DNA of 35,201 nucleotides from Pigmentiphaga sp. NML080357 (GCF_002188465.1 NZ_NINW01000013.1:1-35201), one strand, 5' to 3'; shown: positions 14,982 to 23,696, counted from the stretch's first letter. Translations and numbers: made by a program. Notes: generated by a model from the letters alone, not told the origin.

Positions 14982-15938
14982 GTGTACTTGTTGAGATTGC
15001 TGTGGATGGTCGTACTGTTCTCCTGTGCCGCTGCGGCTTTGGCCGAGTCCTATCCGGACCGGCCACTACGCCTGGTAGTTCCTTTCGGCGCAGGAGGGAA
15101 TTCGGATTTCGCTGCACGCCAGATAGGCAAGAGCCTGGGCGATGTACTCGGCCAGACCGTGGTGGTGGAAAACCGGGGTGGAGCCGGCGGCGTCCTGGGT
15201 GTCAAGGAAATGCTGGGCTATCCGGCGGACGGCTACACGCTGCTGCTGGGCACCGTCGGTACGCAGATCGTCAATCCCCTGCTGTACAAGAGCCTGCCCT
15301 ACGATCCGGACAAGCAGCTCGCGCCGGTGGGCCTGGCCACGAACACGCCTTCGGTGCTGGTCGTGCGGGCCAGCCTGCCGGTGCGGAGCCTGGATGAACT
15401 GGTCGCCTATGCGCGAGCCCGGCCCGGGGTGTTGAACTATGGCGCGGCGGGAACCCTGCACCTGGGCATGGAGACGCTGAAGGCGAGCTATGGCCTGGAC
15501 ATCGTCAAGGTCCCGTACAAGGGAAGCGGCGAATCGGTCACGGCCGTCGCCGGCGGCCAGATCGACGTGCTGATGGACAGCAGCCAGGTGGTCGGCCCGC
15601 AAGTGGCCGCCGGCAAGTTGCGCGCGCTGGCGGTCATGTCCGACCAGCCGCTGGCTTCCGTACCGGGCGTGCCGACGACCGCGCAGCTGGGCGTGCCTGA
15701 CCTGAAGGCGGGCAACTGGACCGCGCTGTATGTGGCGGCGGGCACGCCGGCGGCCATCCAGGAAACCTTGAGCCGCGCCTTGCAGAAGGTCGTCGCCTCG
15801 GCCGAGCTGAAGGCCCGGCTGGCCGAGTACGGCACCCAGCTCTACAAGGGTTCGCCCGAGGAATACCGCACCTTCATCGCTGCCGACAAGGCCAAGGTCC
15901 GCCGCCTGGTCGAGATCGCCGGACTTCAGGCGCAATAG
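14982..15938 (+). CDS. Bug-family (TctC) periplasmic substrate-binding protein
   Basis: The 318-residue protein has a signal peptide (cut near AAAALAES/YP), then YPDRPLRLVVPFGAGGNSDF, VVVENRGGAGG, DGYTLLLG and VPYKGSGESVTAVAGGQID, all Bug-family landmarks. GTG 14982 is the start, with AGGAG (14971-14975) six bases upstream. It lies between the oxygenase gene and the porin gene, and the three are tandem with gaps of 63 and 53 bp. It probably binds in the periplasm the compound the porin admits. No TctA/TctB membrane partners are nearby, so how the ligand crosses the inner membrane is not shown. Confidence 0.92.
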   Translation: MYLLRLLWMVVLFSCAAAALAESYPDRPLRLVVPFGAGGNSDFAARQIGKSLGDVLGQTVVVENRGGAGGVLGVKEMLGYPADGYTLLLGTVGTQIVNPLLYKSLPYDPDKQLAPVGLATNTPSVLVVRASLPVRSLDELVAYARARPGVLNYGAAGTLHLGMETLKASYGLDIVKVPYKGSGESVTAVAGGQIDVLMDSSQVVGPQVAAGKLRALAVMSDQPLASVPGVPTTAQLGVPDLKAGNWTALYVAAGTPAAIQETLSRALQKVVASAELKARLAEYGTQLYKGSPEEYRTFIAADKAKVRRLVEIAGLQAQ

Positions 15939-15991
15939 CCGCGTTCCGGCGCGGCTTGCCCGCGCCGCCCATTCCTCTATTGGAGAAATCG

Positions 15992-17053
15992 ATGACCACG
16001 ATGCGGTCTCTTGCCGGCGTCGCGCTGGCCGTCGTCCCCTGCGCCGCCGCGTTGGGCCAGGGCAGCGTGACGATGTACGGGATTTTCGATAATGGCTACC
16101 TGTCCGACAAGACTCAGGGCAAGGGTACGATCAATGCGATCAATCCCTCGCTCAGCGTGGCCTCGCGCTGGGGGCTGCGCGGCACCGAGGACCTGGGCAA
16201 CGGCTGGAAGGCCAACTTCGTGCTGGAGAACGGCTTCACGGGCGACAACGGGCAGCAGGCTTTCGGGCGACTGTTCGGCCGGGCCAGCCATGTGGGGCTG
16301 TCGAACCGGCAACTCGGCGAGATCCAGCTTGGGCGGATGGCCAATCTCGGGCTGCTGTTCACCGCCGGCATGATGAGCCCGTTCGGGCCCAGTTTCCAGC
16401 AAGCCGCGGTGACCACGACCGCCGCCTACAACACCGGCGATTTCGGCACCACCGCGCGGGCCAACAACGCCGTCTACTATTTTTCGCCCCGCTGGGCGGG
16501 CATGCAGGCCGGCCTGGGCTACAGCGTGCAGACGGCAGATGCCGAAATCGCCGGCGGCAGCCGCAACAACCGGATGGCGGACCTGGGACTGCGATACGAC
16601 GGCGGCCGCTTCAAGGCGGCGGTCAGCTACCAGTACGTCATGCCCGCCAGCACCGCCGGTGCGCGGGGCAAGCCCAGCAACCTGCAGGTGGGCGTGAACC
16701 ATGACTTCGGCGCGTTCACCCTCTACGGCGGGTACGGCCGGCTGAACGATCCGACGGTGGATCCGGGGGCCAACGGGGCGACCCATTTCGCGGCCACGCA
16801 CGATCGCGACCATGCCTATCAGGTTGGCGTGAAGGTGCCGGTGGGAGCGGGGAGGGTGCTGCTGGGATACCAGCGGACGACCGGTTCGAAGATCGAGAAC
16901 TACGGCCTGGCCTATGTCTACGACCTGTCCAAGCGGACCTGGCTGTACGTGTACGCCAACCGGACCGAGTTCCGGCTTTTCTCCGCGGCGGGAGCGACGG
17001 CGGGCGATGCCTGGCGCAGGCAGATCGCGATGGGGATCGCGCACCGGTTCTGA
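15992..17053 (+). CDS. Gram-negative porin
   Basis: The 353-residue outer-membrane protein has a signal peptide (cut near AALGQG) and the first strand motif SVTMYGIFDNGYL, then SRWGLRGTEDLGNGWKANF, FGRLFGRASHVGLSN and LGEIQLGRM, typical of betaproteobacterial 16-strand trimeric porins. The C-terminus ends in HRF, with the terminal phenylalanine needed for BAM recognition. GGAGAA lies just before ATG 15992. It is the last gene of the oxygenase-Bug-porin group and is convergent with another Bug gene 48 bp away. Confidence 0.93.
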   Translation: MTTMRSLAGVALAVVPCAAALGQGSVTMYGIFDNGYLSDKTQGKGTINAINPSLSVASRWGLRGTEDLGNGWKANFVLENGFTGDNGQQAFGRLFGRASHVGLSNRQLGEIQLGRMANLGLLFTAGMMSPFGPSFQQAAVTTTAAYNTGDFGTTARANNAVYYFSPRWAGMQAGLGYSVQTADAEIAGGSRNNRMADLGLRYDGGRFKAAVSYQYVMPASTAGARGKPSNLQVGVNHDFGAFTLYGGYGRLNDPTVDPGANGATHFAATHDRDHAYQVGVKVPVGAGRVLLGYQRTTGSKIENYGLAYVYDLSKRTWLYVYANRTEFRLFSAAGATAGDAWRRQIAMGIAHRF

Positions 17054-17101
17054 CCGGTGCGGGATGCGTCTTGGTCGATGCGGACGTCTGGACGGGCACG
17101 G

Positions 17102-18064
17102 CTACTCTTTCAGCTTCAACTCGTCCAGCAGGCGCCCCTTTGAAGCATGATCGGCCGCCACTCGCCGGCTGAATGCCGGCCTATCCAGATACGTGGCAGT
17201 CTGCTGCAACTGGTCCGCCATTTGTTGATAGGAGGGGCTGTTGACGATGTCGCGGCATGCTCCTTCGAGCGTGACGAGTACGTCTTGCGGCACGTCCTTG
17301 CGTATAAAGATGCCGCCATAGGTGGATGAGTGGACCTTGGAGCCCAATTCGGCGGTCGTCGGCACGTCGGGGAACTCCTTGGTCCGCGCCGTACTGAACA
17401 CGACGAGCGGTCGGTAGTTGTGCTGGAGCAGCACTGAAGTGGTGACGAGCCCTCCGTCGATCTGTCCCGAGGTGAGATCCGGGAGCAAGGCCGTCTCGCC
17501 ACGATAGGAAATTTCGGTTGCTCGGACGTTGAGGTCCCGCAGGAATTCCTCCGTCATCAAGTGCGGGGCTGAACCTATGCCCGAATGTCCGTAGCTGAAT
17601 CGGCCGGGATCCTTCTTCAGCCTGTCGACCAGTGTCCGGATATCTTTAATGTCCGAGCCCGGCGACGCGGCGAGATAGAAAATGTTCTCGAACGTCTGGC
17701 ATAGCGGTACGAACGATTCGAGTGTGTAGCCGGCATTCTTGTGACGATGGGTCTGTATCGACAGCGGCGTCGCCGGCGTGAAGGCCAGGGTATAACCGTC
17801 GGCAGGCGCGTTTGCTACATTTTGCATGGCCAACATGAGACCCGCACCCGCTTTGGTCTCCACCACCACGGGCGTCTTGAGGCGTTGGCTCAGCTGTTGC
17901 GCGAACGCTCTCGCCAAAACGTCTACGGTCGACCCGGCGGGAAGCGGCGTGACGATGTTGATAGGCTTGGTCGGGTAGGGCTGAGGGGCGGCGTGAACCG
18001 TGAGTGCCGTAGCGGCAATCCCCAACGCGGCGGACAGGCCAAGCCGGGCAAAATTGGGTCTCAT
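17102..18064 (-). CDS. Bug-family (TctC) periplasmic substrate-binding protein
   Basis: The 320-residue protein has a signal peptide (cut near LTVHAAPQ/PYP), YPTKPINIVTPLPAGSTVDV, VVVETKAGAGL, DGYTLAF and a SYRGETALLPDLTSGQIDGG block. AGGAGA precedes ATG 18064. It lies 38 bp downstream of the DapA-like gene on the same strand, so the two form an operon, probably under the TetR protein encoded divergently at 19248. The binding protein and aldolase may handle the same acid or keto acid. It lacks a partner transporter in the window. Confidence 0.92.
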   Translation of the reverse strand: MRPNFARLGLSAALGIAATALTVHAAPQPYPTKPINIVTPLPAGSTVDVLARAFAQQLSQRLKTPVVVETKAGAGLMLAMQNVANAPADGYTLAFTPATPLSIQTHRHKNAGYTLESFVPLCQTFENIFYLAASPGSDIKDIRTLVDRLKKDPGRFSYGHSGIGSAPHLMTEEFLRDLNVRATEISYRGETALLPDLTSGQIDGGLVTTSVLLQHNYRPLVVFSTARTKEFPDVPTTAELGSKVHSSTYGGIFIRKDVPQDVLVTLEGACRDIVNSPSYQQMADQLQQTATYLDRPAFSRRVAADHASKGRLLDELKLKE

Positions 18065-18102
18065 GCTTGTCTCCTATTGGTGTTGTCGTTCGTTTTGTCC
18101 GA

Positions 18103-19092
18103 TCAGGCCAGGCGCATGGCATCCTTCCTGTCGATTACCGAGAAGCCGGCTTCCTGCAGCAGCTTGTAGATGGTCTCTATCTCCGCTTTCTTGGGTGCGG
18201 GCATCGGTGGCCGCATGAAAGGATTGGGGATCAGCCCCCGCAGCCACGTCGCGACCTTGTAGCGCACGTGCAGCCGCCCCATGTCGGCTACGTATTCGTG
18301 AAGTTGCGAGAGGCCTCCCTGCCAGATCCGGCACGCGCGTTCAAGATCCCGCTGGTCCCAGGCGTCCAGGTGATCCAACATGTTTTCCATTCCGTAATTC
18401 CAGAAACCGCTGAGCGTGCCGTCGAAGAGATCCGTCGCCCGGTATTCATGGAAACGTGAAGCCAGGGCCGCCATGACCGATACGCGCCGAGGCAGCGTTC
18501 GCAAGGCTTTGCCTACGATGCGGTAGCCCTCGTAGCCATAGGTCATTTTCCAGCCCACGATATTCGGTATTTCTCGACAGATGGCCAGCGTTGCCTCGAC
18601 CGGCAGGCCCGGCGTGAAGGGGGCCGCCGACCCGGAAACAGGATGAGTGATGATGGGCAGGTCGACCGCCCGATCCTGCGCCTTGATCTGATCGGCCCAG
18701 ACCTCGGGATACTTGTCCGCGTCCCAGCACGAGGTGATGTCTTGAGCTCCCCCAGGGGGGGTGACGAAAATGCCGTCCACGCCCAGCGCCTTGGCGTCTC
18801 GGGCGGTCTCGACGACTTCTGCAGTTGTCAGCGCCCACGTGCCCGCGATCAAGGGTACCGCGCCATTGTTTTCTTCGACCGCAATTTCGAGCACGCGTCT
18901 TTTTTCCTCGCGGGTCAACGTGAAAATTTCGCCCGCCTCGGGATTGATGCAGAGTCCACCCCGTGCGCGAAAGCGGTCGTTCTTCAGGAAATTCTGCAGG
19001 AATTTCCGGTACGCCGACTCGTCCACCTTGAGGTCTTCCGTAAATGGCAGTAGCACTGCTGCGTAGCACACGTCACCCAGGGCTTTCTCCAT
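18103..19092 (-). CDS. DapA-like class I aldolase/lyase with altered active site
   Basis: The 329-residue protein matches the DHDPS/N-acetylneuraminate lyase family over most of its length (NPEAGEIFTLTREEKRRVLE, PLIAGTW, ALGVDGIFVTPP, PNIVGWKMTYG). K182 in GWKMTYG corresponds to the Schiff-base lysine (E. coli DapA K161). The usual TTGES motif is replaced by EAGE (52-55), and the catalytic tyrosine of the ILYN-type motif aligns with threonine in IITHP (T149). It is therefore unlikely to be a lysine-pathway DapA; a keto-acid aldolase or decarboxylase is more plausible. AAGGAG lies six bases before ATG 19092. It forms an operon with the Bug gene 38 bp downstream. Confidence 0.88.
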   Translation of the reverse strand: MEKALGDVCYAAVLLPFTEDLKVDESAYRKFLQNFLKNDRFRARGGLCINPEAGEIFTLTREEKRRVLEIAVEENNGAVPLIAGTWALTTAEVVETARDAKALGVDGIFVTPPGGAQDITSCWDADKYPEVWADQIKAQDRAVDLPIITHPVSGSAAPFTPGLPVEATLAICREIPNIVGWKMTYGYEGYRIVGKALRTLPRRVSVMAALASRFHEYRATDLFDGTLSGFWNYGMENMLDHLDAWDQRDLERACRIWQGGLSQLHEYVADMGRLHVRYKVATWLRGLIPNPFMRPPMPAPKKAEIETIYKLLQEAGFSVIDRKDAMRLA

Positions 19093-19118
19093 CACCATCT
19101 CCTTTTCCCTACTGAAAT

Positions 19119-19133
19119 TTGTAGTGACTACAA
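19119..19133. promoter_or_regulatory. Probable operator (TTGTAGTGACTACAA)
   Basis: A perfect 7-1-7 palindrome in the divergent gap between the DapA-like operon and the TetR gene. On the minus strand, CATAAT (19133-19138) with TTCACA (19154-19159) 15 bp upstream forms a possible promoter for the DapA-like gene, and the palindrome lies directly downstream of that -10. This is a good position for repression by the adjacent TetR protein. A GntR-type protein could also use such a site. Confidence 0.6.
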
Positions 19134-19247
19134 TTATGAGCACAGTCGGTTTTTGTGAAGATTGGTATTTCCACCTAATCAAGGAAGATGGCCGGGAGAG
19201 CCGCGCAGAGGGTCTGGTATCCTGGGCGCGGCCGCTATTTAGAACCT

Positions 19248-19892
19248 ATGGACAAGCACACTGCAGGCGTGAGCCCCAAGCTGGGGCTGCGCGAGCGCAA
19301 CAAGCTCGAAAAGCTCGACCGCATTCGACGCGCGGCGCAAGAATTATTCGAACAGCAAGGCTTCGATGCGACGACGACTCGGGAGATTGCCGAGCGGGCG
19401 GACGTAGGAATCGGCACCCTGTTCATGTATGCGGTGGACAAGCGGGATCTGCTGTTCCTGATTTTCAACGATGCGCTGGACGTGATGGTCGATGAAGCGT
19501 TTGCTCGGGTCGACCGGCGCAAGACATTGAGCGCGCAGGCGGCGGCGGTGTTCGCACATTTCTATCAGGTCTTTCATTCCCGCGCCGCGCTCGCCAAGAT
19601 CCTGCTGCGTGAATTGGTGTTCTTTTCAGAGGGCAGGCAGGCTGCTCAGTATTTGGCGAACCGGCAGCGCATCATGGCCGGTCTGGAGGACTTGGCGAAG
19701 GAGGCGATCAGGCGGGGAAGGATCCGGACCACCGAAAGTCCGGAGCAGGTCGCAAAAGTGTTCTTTTTCCTGTATTCGGGCGAGATTCGCCTATGGCTAA
19801 GTGCCGATGAGCCGGACCTCGCGCAGGGTATCGAAACCTTGCAGCGGACCTTCGCGTCATATGGGAGGGGACTTGGCGAGACGGTGCGTTGA
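19248..19892 (+). CDS. TetR/AcrR-family transcriptional regulator
   Basis: The 214-residue protein has the TetR helix-turn-helix near residues 25-70: RIRRAAQELFEQQGFDATTT, then REIAERADVGIGTLFMYAVD, then KRDLLFLIF. The C-terminal ligand domain is unassigned. ATG 19248 is not preceded by a ribosome binding site; an in-frame ATG at 19188 has AAGGAAG close by, so the start is uncertain (20 residues longer). It is divergent from the DapA-like/Bug operon, with a 15-bp palindrome in the shared gap, and most likely represses that operon until the substrate or product binds. Confidence 0.88.
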   Translation: MDKHTAGVSPKLGLRERNKLEKLDRIRRAAQELFEQQGFDATTTREIAERADVGIGTLFMYAVDKRDLLFLIFNDALDVMVDEAFARVDRRKTLSAQAAAVFAHFYQVFHSRAALAKILLRELVFFSEGRQAAQYLANRQRIMAGLEDLAKEAIRRGRIRTTESPEQVAKVFFFLYSGEIRLWLSADEPDLAQGIETLQRTFASYGRGLGETVR

Positions 19893-19923
19893 GCCGACGG
19901 CGCGACGCGTGTCCATGATGTCT

Positions 19924-19976
19924 TCCGCCACTGGCGTGGCGGAGGGCCGCAGGCCGCGGCTCAGCAGCCGCGGCCT
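19924..19976. terminator. Two adjacent perfect hairpins between convergent genes
   Basis: TCCGCCAC (19924-19931) pairs with GTGGCGGA (19936-19943). AGGCCGCGGCT (19951-19961) then pairs with AGCCGCGGCCT (19966-19976) across CAGC. Both lie between the TetR gene stop (19892, plus) and the Bug gene stop (20003, minus). No T run follows on either strand, so terminator function is inferred from position. Confidence 0.5.
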
Positions 19977-20002
19977 GGATGGATGACGAAGCTCTCCTCT
20001 GG

Positions 20003-20992
20003 CTAGTCAATCCGTACGTCGGCCTGCTTGATGATGGCCCGGTATTTAGTGGCTTCGGCCTTGACGAAATCGGCGAAGGCTTGACCTTTCAGGTCCTTGG
20101 GCACCGCGCCCATGTTGCGGATGTTGGTCAGCACCGCTTCGTTCTTGAGCGCCGCGGCGGCGGCCGATTGCAGTTTGGCGATGGCCGGGGCCGGGGTTCC
20201 GGCCGGCACGAACAGGCCGAACCAGGCTTCGGTGTTGTAGCCCTTGAGCCCCGACTCGTTCAGCGTCGGCACGTCGGGCAACGCCGGTGAACGCTCCAGG
20301 CTGCTGACCGCCAGCGCCCGCAGCTTGCCGGCCTGGATTTGCTGCGACACGGTCGGGATGTTGATCATCAGCGCCGAGATTTCCCCGCCCATGACGGCGG
20401 TGACGGCAGGCGCAGCGCCTTTGTAGGGTACGTGCGGGATATCTATGCCGGCCATGGAGTTGAAGAGAATGGCCGAGAGGTGCGACAGGCTACCATTGCC
20501 GCCCGATCCGACGTTGAGCTTGCCGGGGTTGGCCTTGGCGTAGGCAATGAACTCGCCGATGTTCTTGACCGGCAGCGCGGGGTTGACGACCAGCACATTG
20601 GGCGCGCTGGCCAGCAGCGAGACGGTGCTGAAGGCTTTCTCGGAATCATAGGGCAGCTTGCTATAGAGCCCCGGCGTGACGGCGTGGGTACTGGCGTTGC
20701 CCAGCAGCACCGTATAACCGTCGGCGGCTGCCTTGGCGGTGATGTCCGAGGCGATGCTGCCGCCTGCGCCTGGCTTGTTTTCGATCACCAGGCTCTGACC
20801 CAACACTTCGCCCATGGCCTTGCCTACATTGCGGGCAAGGACGTCAGATCCGTCGCCCGGGGGCGAGGGGACGATCAGGCGGATCGGCCGCTCGGGGTAT
20901 TCGGCATGGGCGCTATGCGTACTCGCGCCGGCCAGGGTCAGGCCGGCGGCCATAGCGACCGATGTGCGACGCAACGCAGTGACGAAACTCAT
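20003..20992 (-). CDS. Bug-family (TctC) periplasmic substrate-binding protein
   Basis: The 329-residue protein has a signal peptide (cut near THSAHAE/YP), YPERPIRLIVPSPPGDGSDV, VIENKPGAGGS, DGYTVLLGN and PYKGAAPAVTAVMGGEI. AGGAA lies six bases before ATG 20992. It is the third gene of a minus-strand operon after the deaminase-like and ACMSD-like genes (28 bp gap). The natural guess for its ligand is an aromatic acid feeding the aminomuconate route, such as an aminobenzoate-type compound; this rests on context only. Confidence 0.92.
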   Translation of the reverse strand: MSFVTALRRTSVAMAAGLTLAGASTHSAHAEYPERPIRLIVPSPPGDGSDVLARNVGKAMGEVLGQSLVIENKPGAGGSIASDITAKAAADGYTVLLGNASTHAVTPGLYSKLPYDSEKAFSTVSLLASAPNVLVVNPALPVKNIGEFIAYAKANPGKLNVGSGGNGSLSHLSAILFNSMAGIDIPHVPYKGAAPAVTAVMGGEISALMINIPTVSQQIQAGKLRALAVSSLERSPALPDVPTLNESGLKGYNTEAWFGLFVPAGTPAPAIAKLQSAAAAALKNEAVLTNIRNMGAVPKDLKGQAFADFVKAEATKYRAIIKQADVRID

Positions 20993-21020
20993 GGCATTTC
21001 CTTGTGGGGGTGGGAAGAGG

Positions 21021-22028
21021 TCAGCGTACCAGCGCTTGCAGGCCGAAGAATTCGACCGCGTTGCCGGCATAGATGGCTTGTTTGTCGGCGTCGCTGAAGC
21101 CGGGCTGTTCGGCCACCAGCTTGCCGATGGATTGTTCGCCCAGCGGGAAGGGGTAATCCGAGCCCAGCATGATGCGGTCGGTGCCCATCACGTCGGCCAG
21201 CAGGCGCAGCGCGCCCGGATCGAACACGGCCGAGTCGACGTAGAAGCGCTTGACGTATTCCGAGGGCAGGCGCGGGCAGTCCTTGCGGATGATGTCGCGA
21301 TGCTTCCAGGCATTGTCCACGCGGCCCAGCATGAAGGCGAACGAACCGCCGCCATGGGCGAAGCAGATCTTCAGCGATTCGGGGATGCGCTCGAAGGCGC
21401 CCGACAGGATCAGCGACAGGATGCCGAGCTGCGTTTCGGCGGGCATGGCCACCAGCCAGGGCAGCATCCATTGCTTCATGCGGTTGCCGCCCATCATGTC
21501 CCACGGATGCACCAGCAGCGGGATGCCTTCGTTTGCGCAGTGCTGCAGGAACGTGACCAGGCCCTCGTCATCGAGGTCGCGGTCGCCCAGGTGGTTGCCG
21601 ATCTGCACGCCGTGGTGGCCCATGGCCTTGGCACGCGAGGCTTCGCGGCAGGCGGCGTCGATGTCCTGCAGCGGCACCTGCGCCAGCGCGACCAGGCGCT
21701 TGGGCGCGGCGGCACAGAATTCCAGCGCCAGGTCGTTCATGCGCTGGGCCCAGGGCAGGACCTTCTCGGGCGTGAACTCGTAGCCGAACATGATGGGCGT
21801 AGCGCAGGTGATCTGGATGTCCACGCCCTGGGCGTCCATCTCGGCCAGCCGCGCCTGCGGGTCCCACAGCGCGTCGTAGACGGGGCGGAAGGGCTTGTCG
21901 GCACGCATGATCTGGCCGGTCTTGCCGCCTTCGTCCACGCGCAGCCAGGGGGCGCGCTCGGCGTTCAGGGCGGCGGCTTCTTCCCGTGTGATGCGCGGGA
22001 AGTGGTGTGCGTGCATGTCGATTTTCAT
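21021..22028 (-). CDS. nbaD: ACMSD-like amidohydrolase-fold decarboxylase (2-amino-3-carboxymuconate semialdehyde decarboxylase)
   Basis: The 335-residue protein begins [13 protein letters not shown] and has H6, H8, H174 (VHPWD), H225 (AHGGG) and D291 (GSDYPFP). In Pseudomonas fluorescens ACMSD the metal ligands are H9, H11, H177, H228 and D294, so the spacing is identical with a shift of three. This supports the zinc-dependent decarboxylation of 2-amino-3-carboxymuconate-6-semialdehyde in 3-hydroxyanthranilate/2-nitrobenzoate breakdown, although related 5-carboxyvanillate or gamma-resorcylate enzymes share the fold. The gene lies 35 bp after the 2-aminomuconate-deaminase-like gene, which strengthens the assignment. 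The ribosome binding site before ATG 22028 is weak. Confidence 0.85.
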   Translation of the reverse strand: MKIDMHAHHFPRITREEAAALNAERAPWLRVDEGGKTGQIMRADKPFRPVYDALWDPQARLAEMDAQGVDIQITCATPIMFGYEFTPEKVLPWAQRMNDLALEFCAAAPKRLVALAQVPLQDIDAACREASRAKAMGHHGVQIGNHLGDRDLDDEGLVTFLQHCANEGIPLLVHPWDMMGGNRMKQWMLPWLVAMPAETQLGILSLILSGAFERIPESLKICFAHGGGSFAFMLGRVDNAWKHRDIIRKDCPRLPSEYVKRFYVDSAVFDPGALRLLADVMGTDRIMLGSDYPFPLGEQSIGKLVAEQPGFSDADKQAIYAGNAVEFFGLQALVR

Positions 22029-22063
22029 GGTGTGTACCGGGATGTCTCGTAGTCGTGGCGGGA

Positions 22064-22480
22064 TCAGAGCGGCTTGTAGGCGACGGCCTTGATCTCGATG
22101 CGCAGGTGGGGGTGGGGCAACTGGTGCACGGCCACCGTGGTGCGGGCCGGGCCGTCGAAGTCGAAGAACTCGCCGTAGACCTCGTTGTAGCCCCCGAAAT
22201 CGCCCATGTCGACGAGGAAGGTGCTGATCTCCACCACGTCCGACAGCGAGGCGCCGGCAGTGCCGAGGATGTCCCGGATGTTCTCCAGCACGGCGCGGGT
22301 CTGCGCGCGGATGTCGAACTTGGTCGTGCCCATCGCATCGACTTCGACGCCGGCCAGCGAATTGTCGGCGCGGCGCGAACTGGTGCCCGAGACGAACAGG
22401 AAATCGCCGGCGCGCTTGATGTGGGGGTACTTGCCGCGGGGTGTGGCCTTGCCTTCGACGACTTTGGCTTGTGTGCTCAT
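22064..22480 (-). CDS. nbaF: RidA-family protein, 2-aminomuconate deaminase-like
   Basis: The 138-residue protein has the RidA fold with the special pattern of AmnD/NbaF deaminases: [48 protein letters not shown] and the end [20 protein letters not shown]. AmnD-type enzymes convert 2-aminomuconate to 4-oxalocrotonate with release of ammonia. It is the first gene of the operon, followed by the ACMSD-like and Bug genes. The aldehyde dehydrogenase that should act between the two enzymes is not in the window. ATG 22480 has a modest AGAGAG upstream. The substrate is inferred from sequence pattern and the ACMSD neighbour. Confidence 0.87.
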   Translation of the reverse strand: MSTQAKVVEGKATPRGKYPHIKRAGDFLFVSGTSSRRADNSLAGVEVDAMGTTKFDIRAQTRAVLENIRDILGTAGASLSDVVEISTFLVDMGDFGGYNEVYGEFFDFDGPARTTVAVHQLPHPHLRIEIKAVAYKPL

Positions 22481-22718
22481 GGCTTCTCTCTTGTGTGGAA
22501 TGCGCCCGTGCAGGAGGGGCGGAATGCTGACCCATGCAAGTCTAGGCAATCCTTCCATGAAAGAAGAATGAATTTATTCGTTGCCGGTATTCAATCTGGC
22601 TATGGTGGCAAGACGGAAGGCGCATGCCCTTTCCCCATTCGCAAGACCCTGATAGGAATAGGGGAGGCATAGCCGTATATGATGACCGCCTTCACGACCA
22701 AAAACGGGAAGCAGCTCC

Positions 22719-23696
22719 ATGATCGCCATCGAAATTTCCCGCCCTGGCGGGCCCGAAGTCCTGCAAGCCGTCGAACGCCCCACGCCCGTGCCGGGCAAGG
22801 GGGAACTCCTGATCAAGGTCGCCGCCGCCGGCGTGAACCGGCCGGACGTGGCGCAGCGCCGCGGCACCTACCCGCCGCCGCCGGGAGCCTCCGACCTTCC
22901 CGGCTTGGAAGTGGCCGGCACCGTGGCCGCGTTGGGCGAGGGCGCCGCCGGGTTTGCAGTGGGCGACCCGGTCTGTGCCCTGGTCAACGGCGGCGGCTAC
23001 GCCGAGTACTGCGCCGTGCCGGCCACCCAGTGCCTGCCCGTACCCGAAGGGCTGAGCATGGTCGAGGCCGCCGGCCTGCCCGAGACCTACTTCACCGTAT
23101 GGAGCAACGTCTTCATGCGCGGCCGGCTGTCGGGGCAGGAATCGCTGCTGGTGCACGGCGGCGCGAGCGGCATCGGTACCACGGCGGTGCAGCTGGCCAA
23201 GGCGCTGGGGCACCCGGTCTATGCCACGGTGGGCAGCGATGAGCGTGTGGCCGCCGTCGAAAAGCTCGGCGCCACGGCGGGGATCAACTACCGCACCCAG
23301 GATTTCGTGCAGGAGATCAAGCGGCTGACCGACGGGCGCGGCGTGGACGTGATCCTGGACATGGTGGCGGGCGACTACGTGGCGCGGGACGTCCAGTGCC
23401 TGGCCGACGACGGCCGCATCGTGCTGATCGCGCTGCTGGGCGGGGCGCGCGGCGAAATCGACTTCGCCCGCGTGCTCAGCCGCCGCCTGACGATCACCGG
23501 TTCGACCTTGAGGCCGCGCTCGGCCCAGTTCAAGGGCGAAGTGGCGGCCGCCCTGCGGCAGAACGTCTGGCCGCTGTTCCAGGCGGGCCGCCTCAAGCCG
23601 GTGGTCTACGCCACCTTCCCGCTGCGGGAGGCGGCGCAGGCGCACGCCATGATGGAGTCGGGCGAGCACGTCGGGAAAATCGTCCTGACAGTCTGA
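22719..23696 (+). CDS. NAD(P)H quinone oxidoreductase (zinc-free MDR, PIG3-like)
   Basis: The 325-residue protein belongs to the medium-chain dehydrogenase superfamily without the zinc ligands. It shows [49 protein letters not shown], the nucleotide loop [17 protein letters not shown] and [13 protein letters not shown], then TGSTLRPR. This is the PIG3/QOR2 pattern, and such enzymes reduce quinones using NADPH. ATG 22719 begins at the conserved [13 protein letters not shown]. It is divergent from the RidA-ACMSD-Bug operon across 238 bp and is separated from tpiA by a tandem repeat. Confidence 0.92.
   Translation: MIAIEISRPGGPEVLQAVERPTPVPGKGELLIKVAAAGVNRPDVAQRRGTYPPPPGASDLPGLEVAGTVAALGEGAAGFAVGDPVCALVNGGGYAEYCAVPATQCLPVPEGLSMVEAAGLPETYFTVWSNVFMRGRLSGQESLLVHGGASGIGTTAVQLAKALGHPVYATVGSDERVAAVEKLGATAGINYRTQDFVQEIKRLTDGRGVDVILDMVAGDYVARDVQCLADDGRIVLIALLGGARGEIDFARVLSRRLTITGSTLRPRSAQFKGEVAAALRQNVWPLFQAGRLKPVVYATFPLREAAQAHAMMESGEHVGKIVLTV

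Noticed and set aside
18103-19092. Lysine-pathway dapA
   Set aside because: The Thr-Thr and Tyr catalytic residues are missing, and the gene sits in a TetR/Bug catabolic setting.
22568-22581. GAATGAATTTATTC near-palindrome upstream of the RidA-ACMSD operon
   Set aside because: Imperfect and AT-rich in a short gap; could be an operator but too weak to list as a feature.
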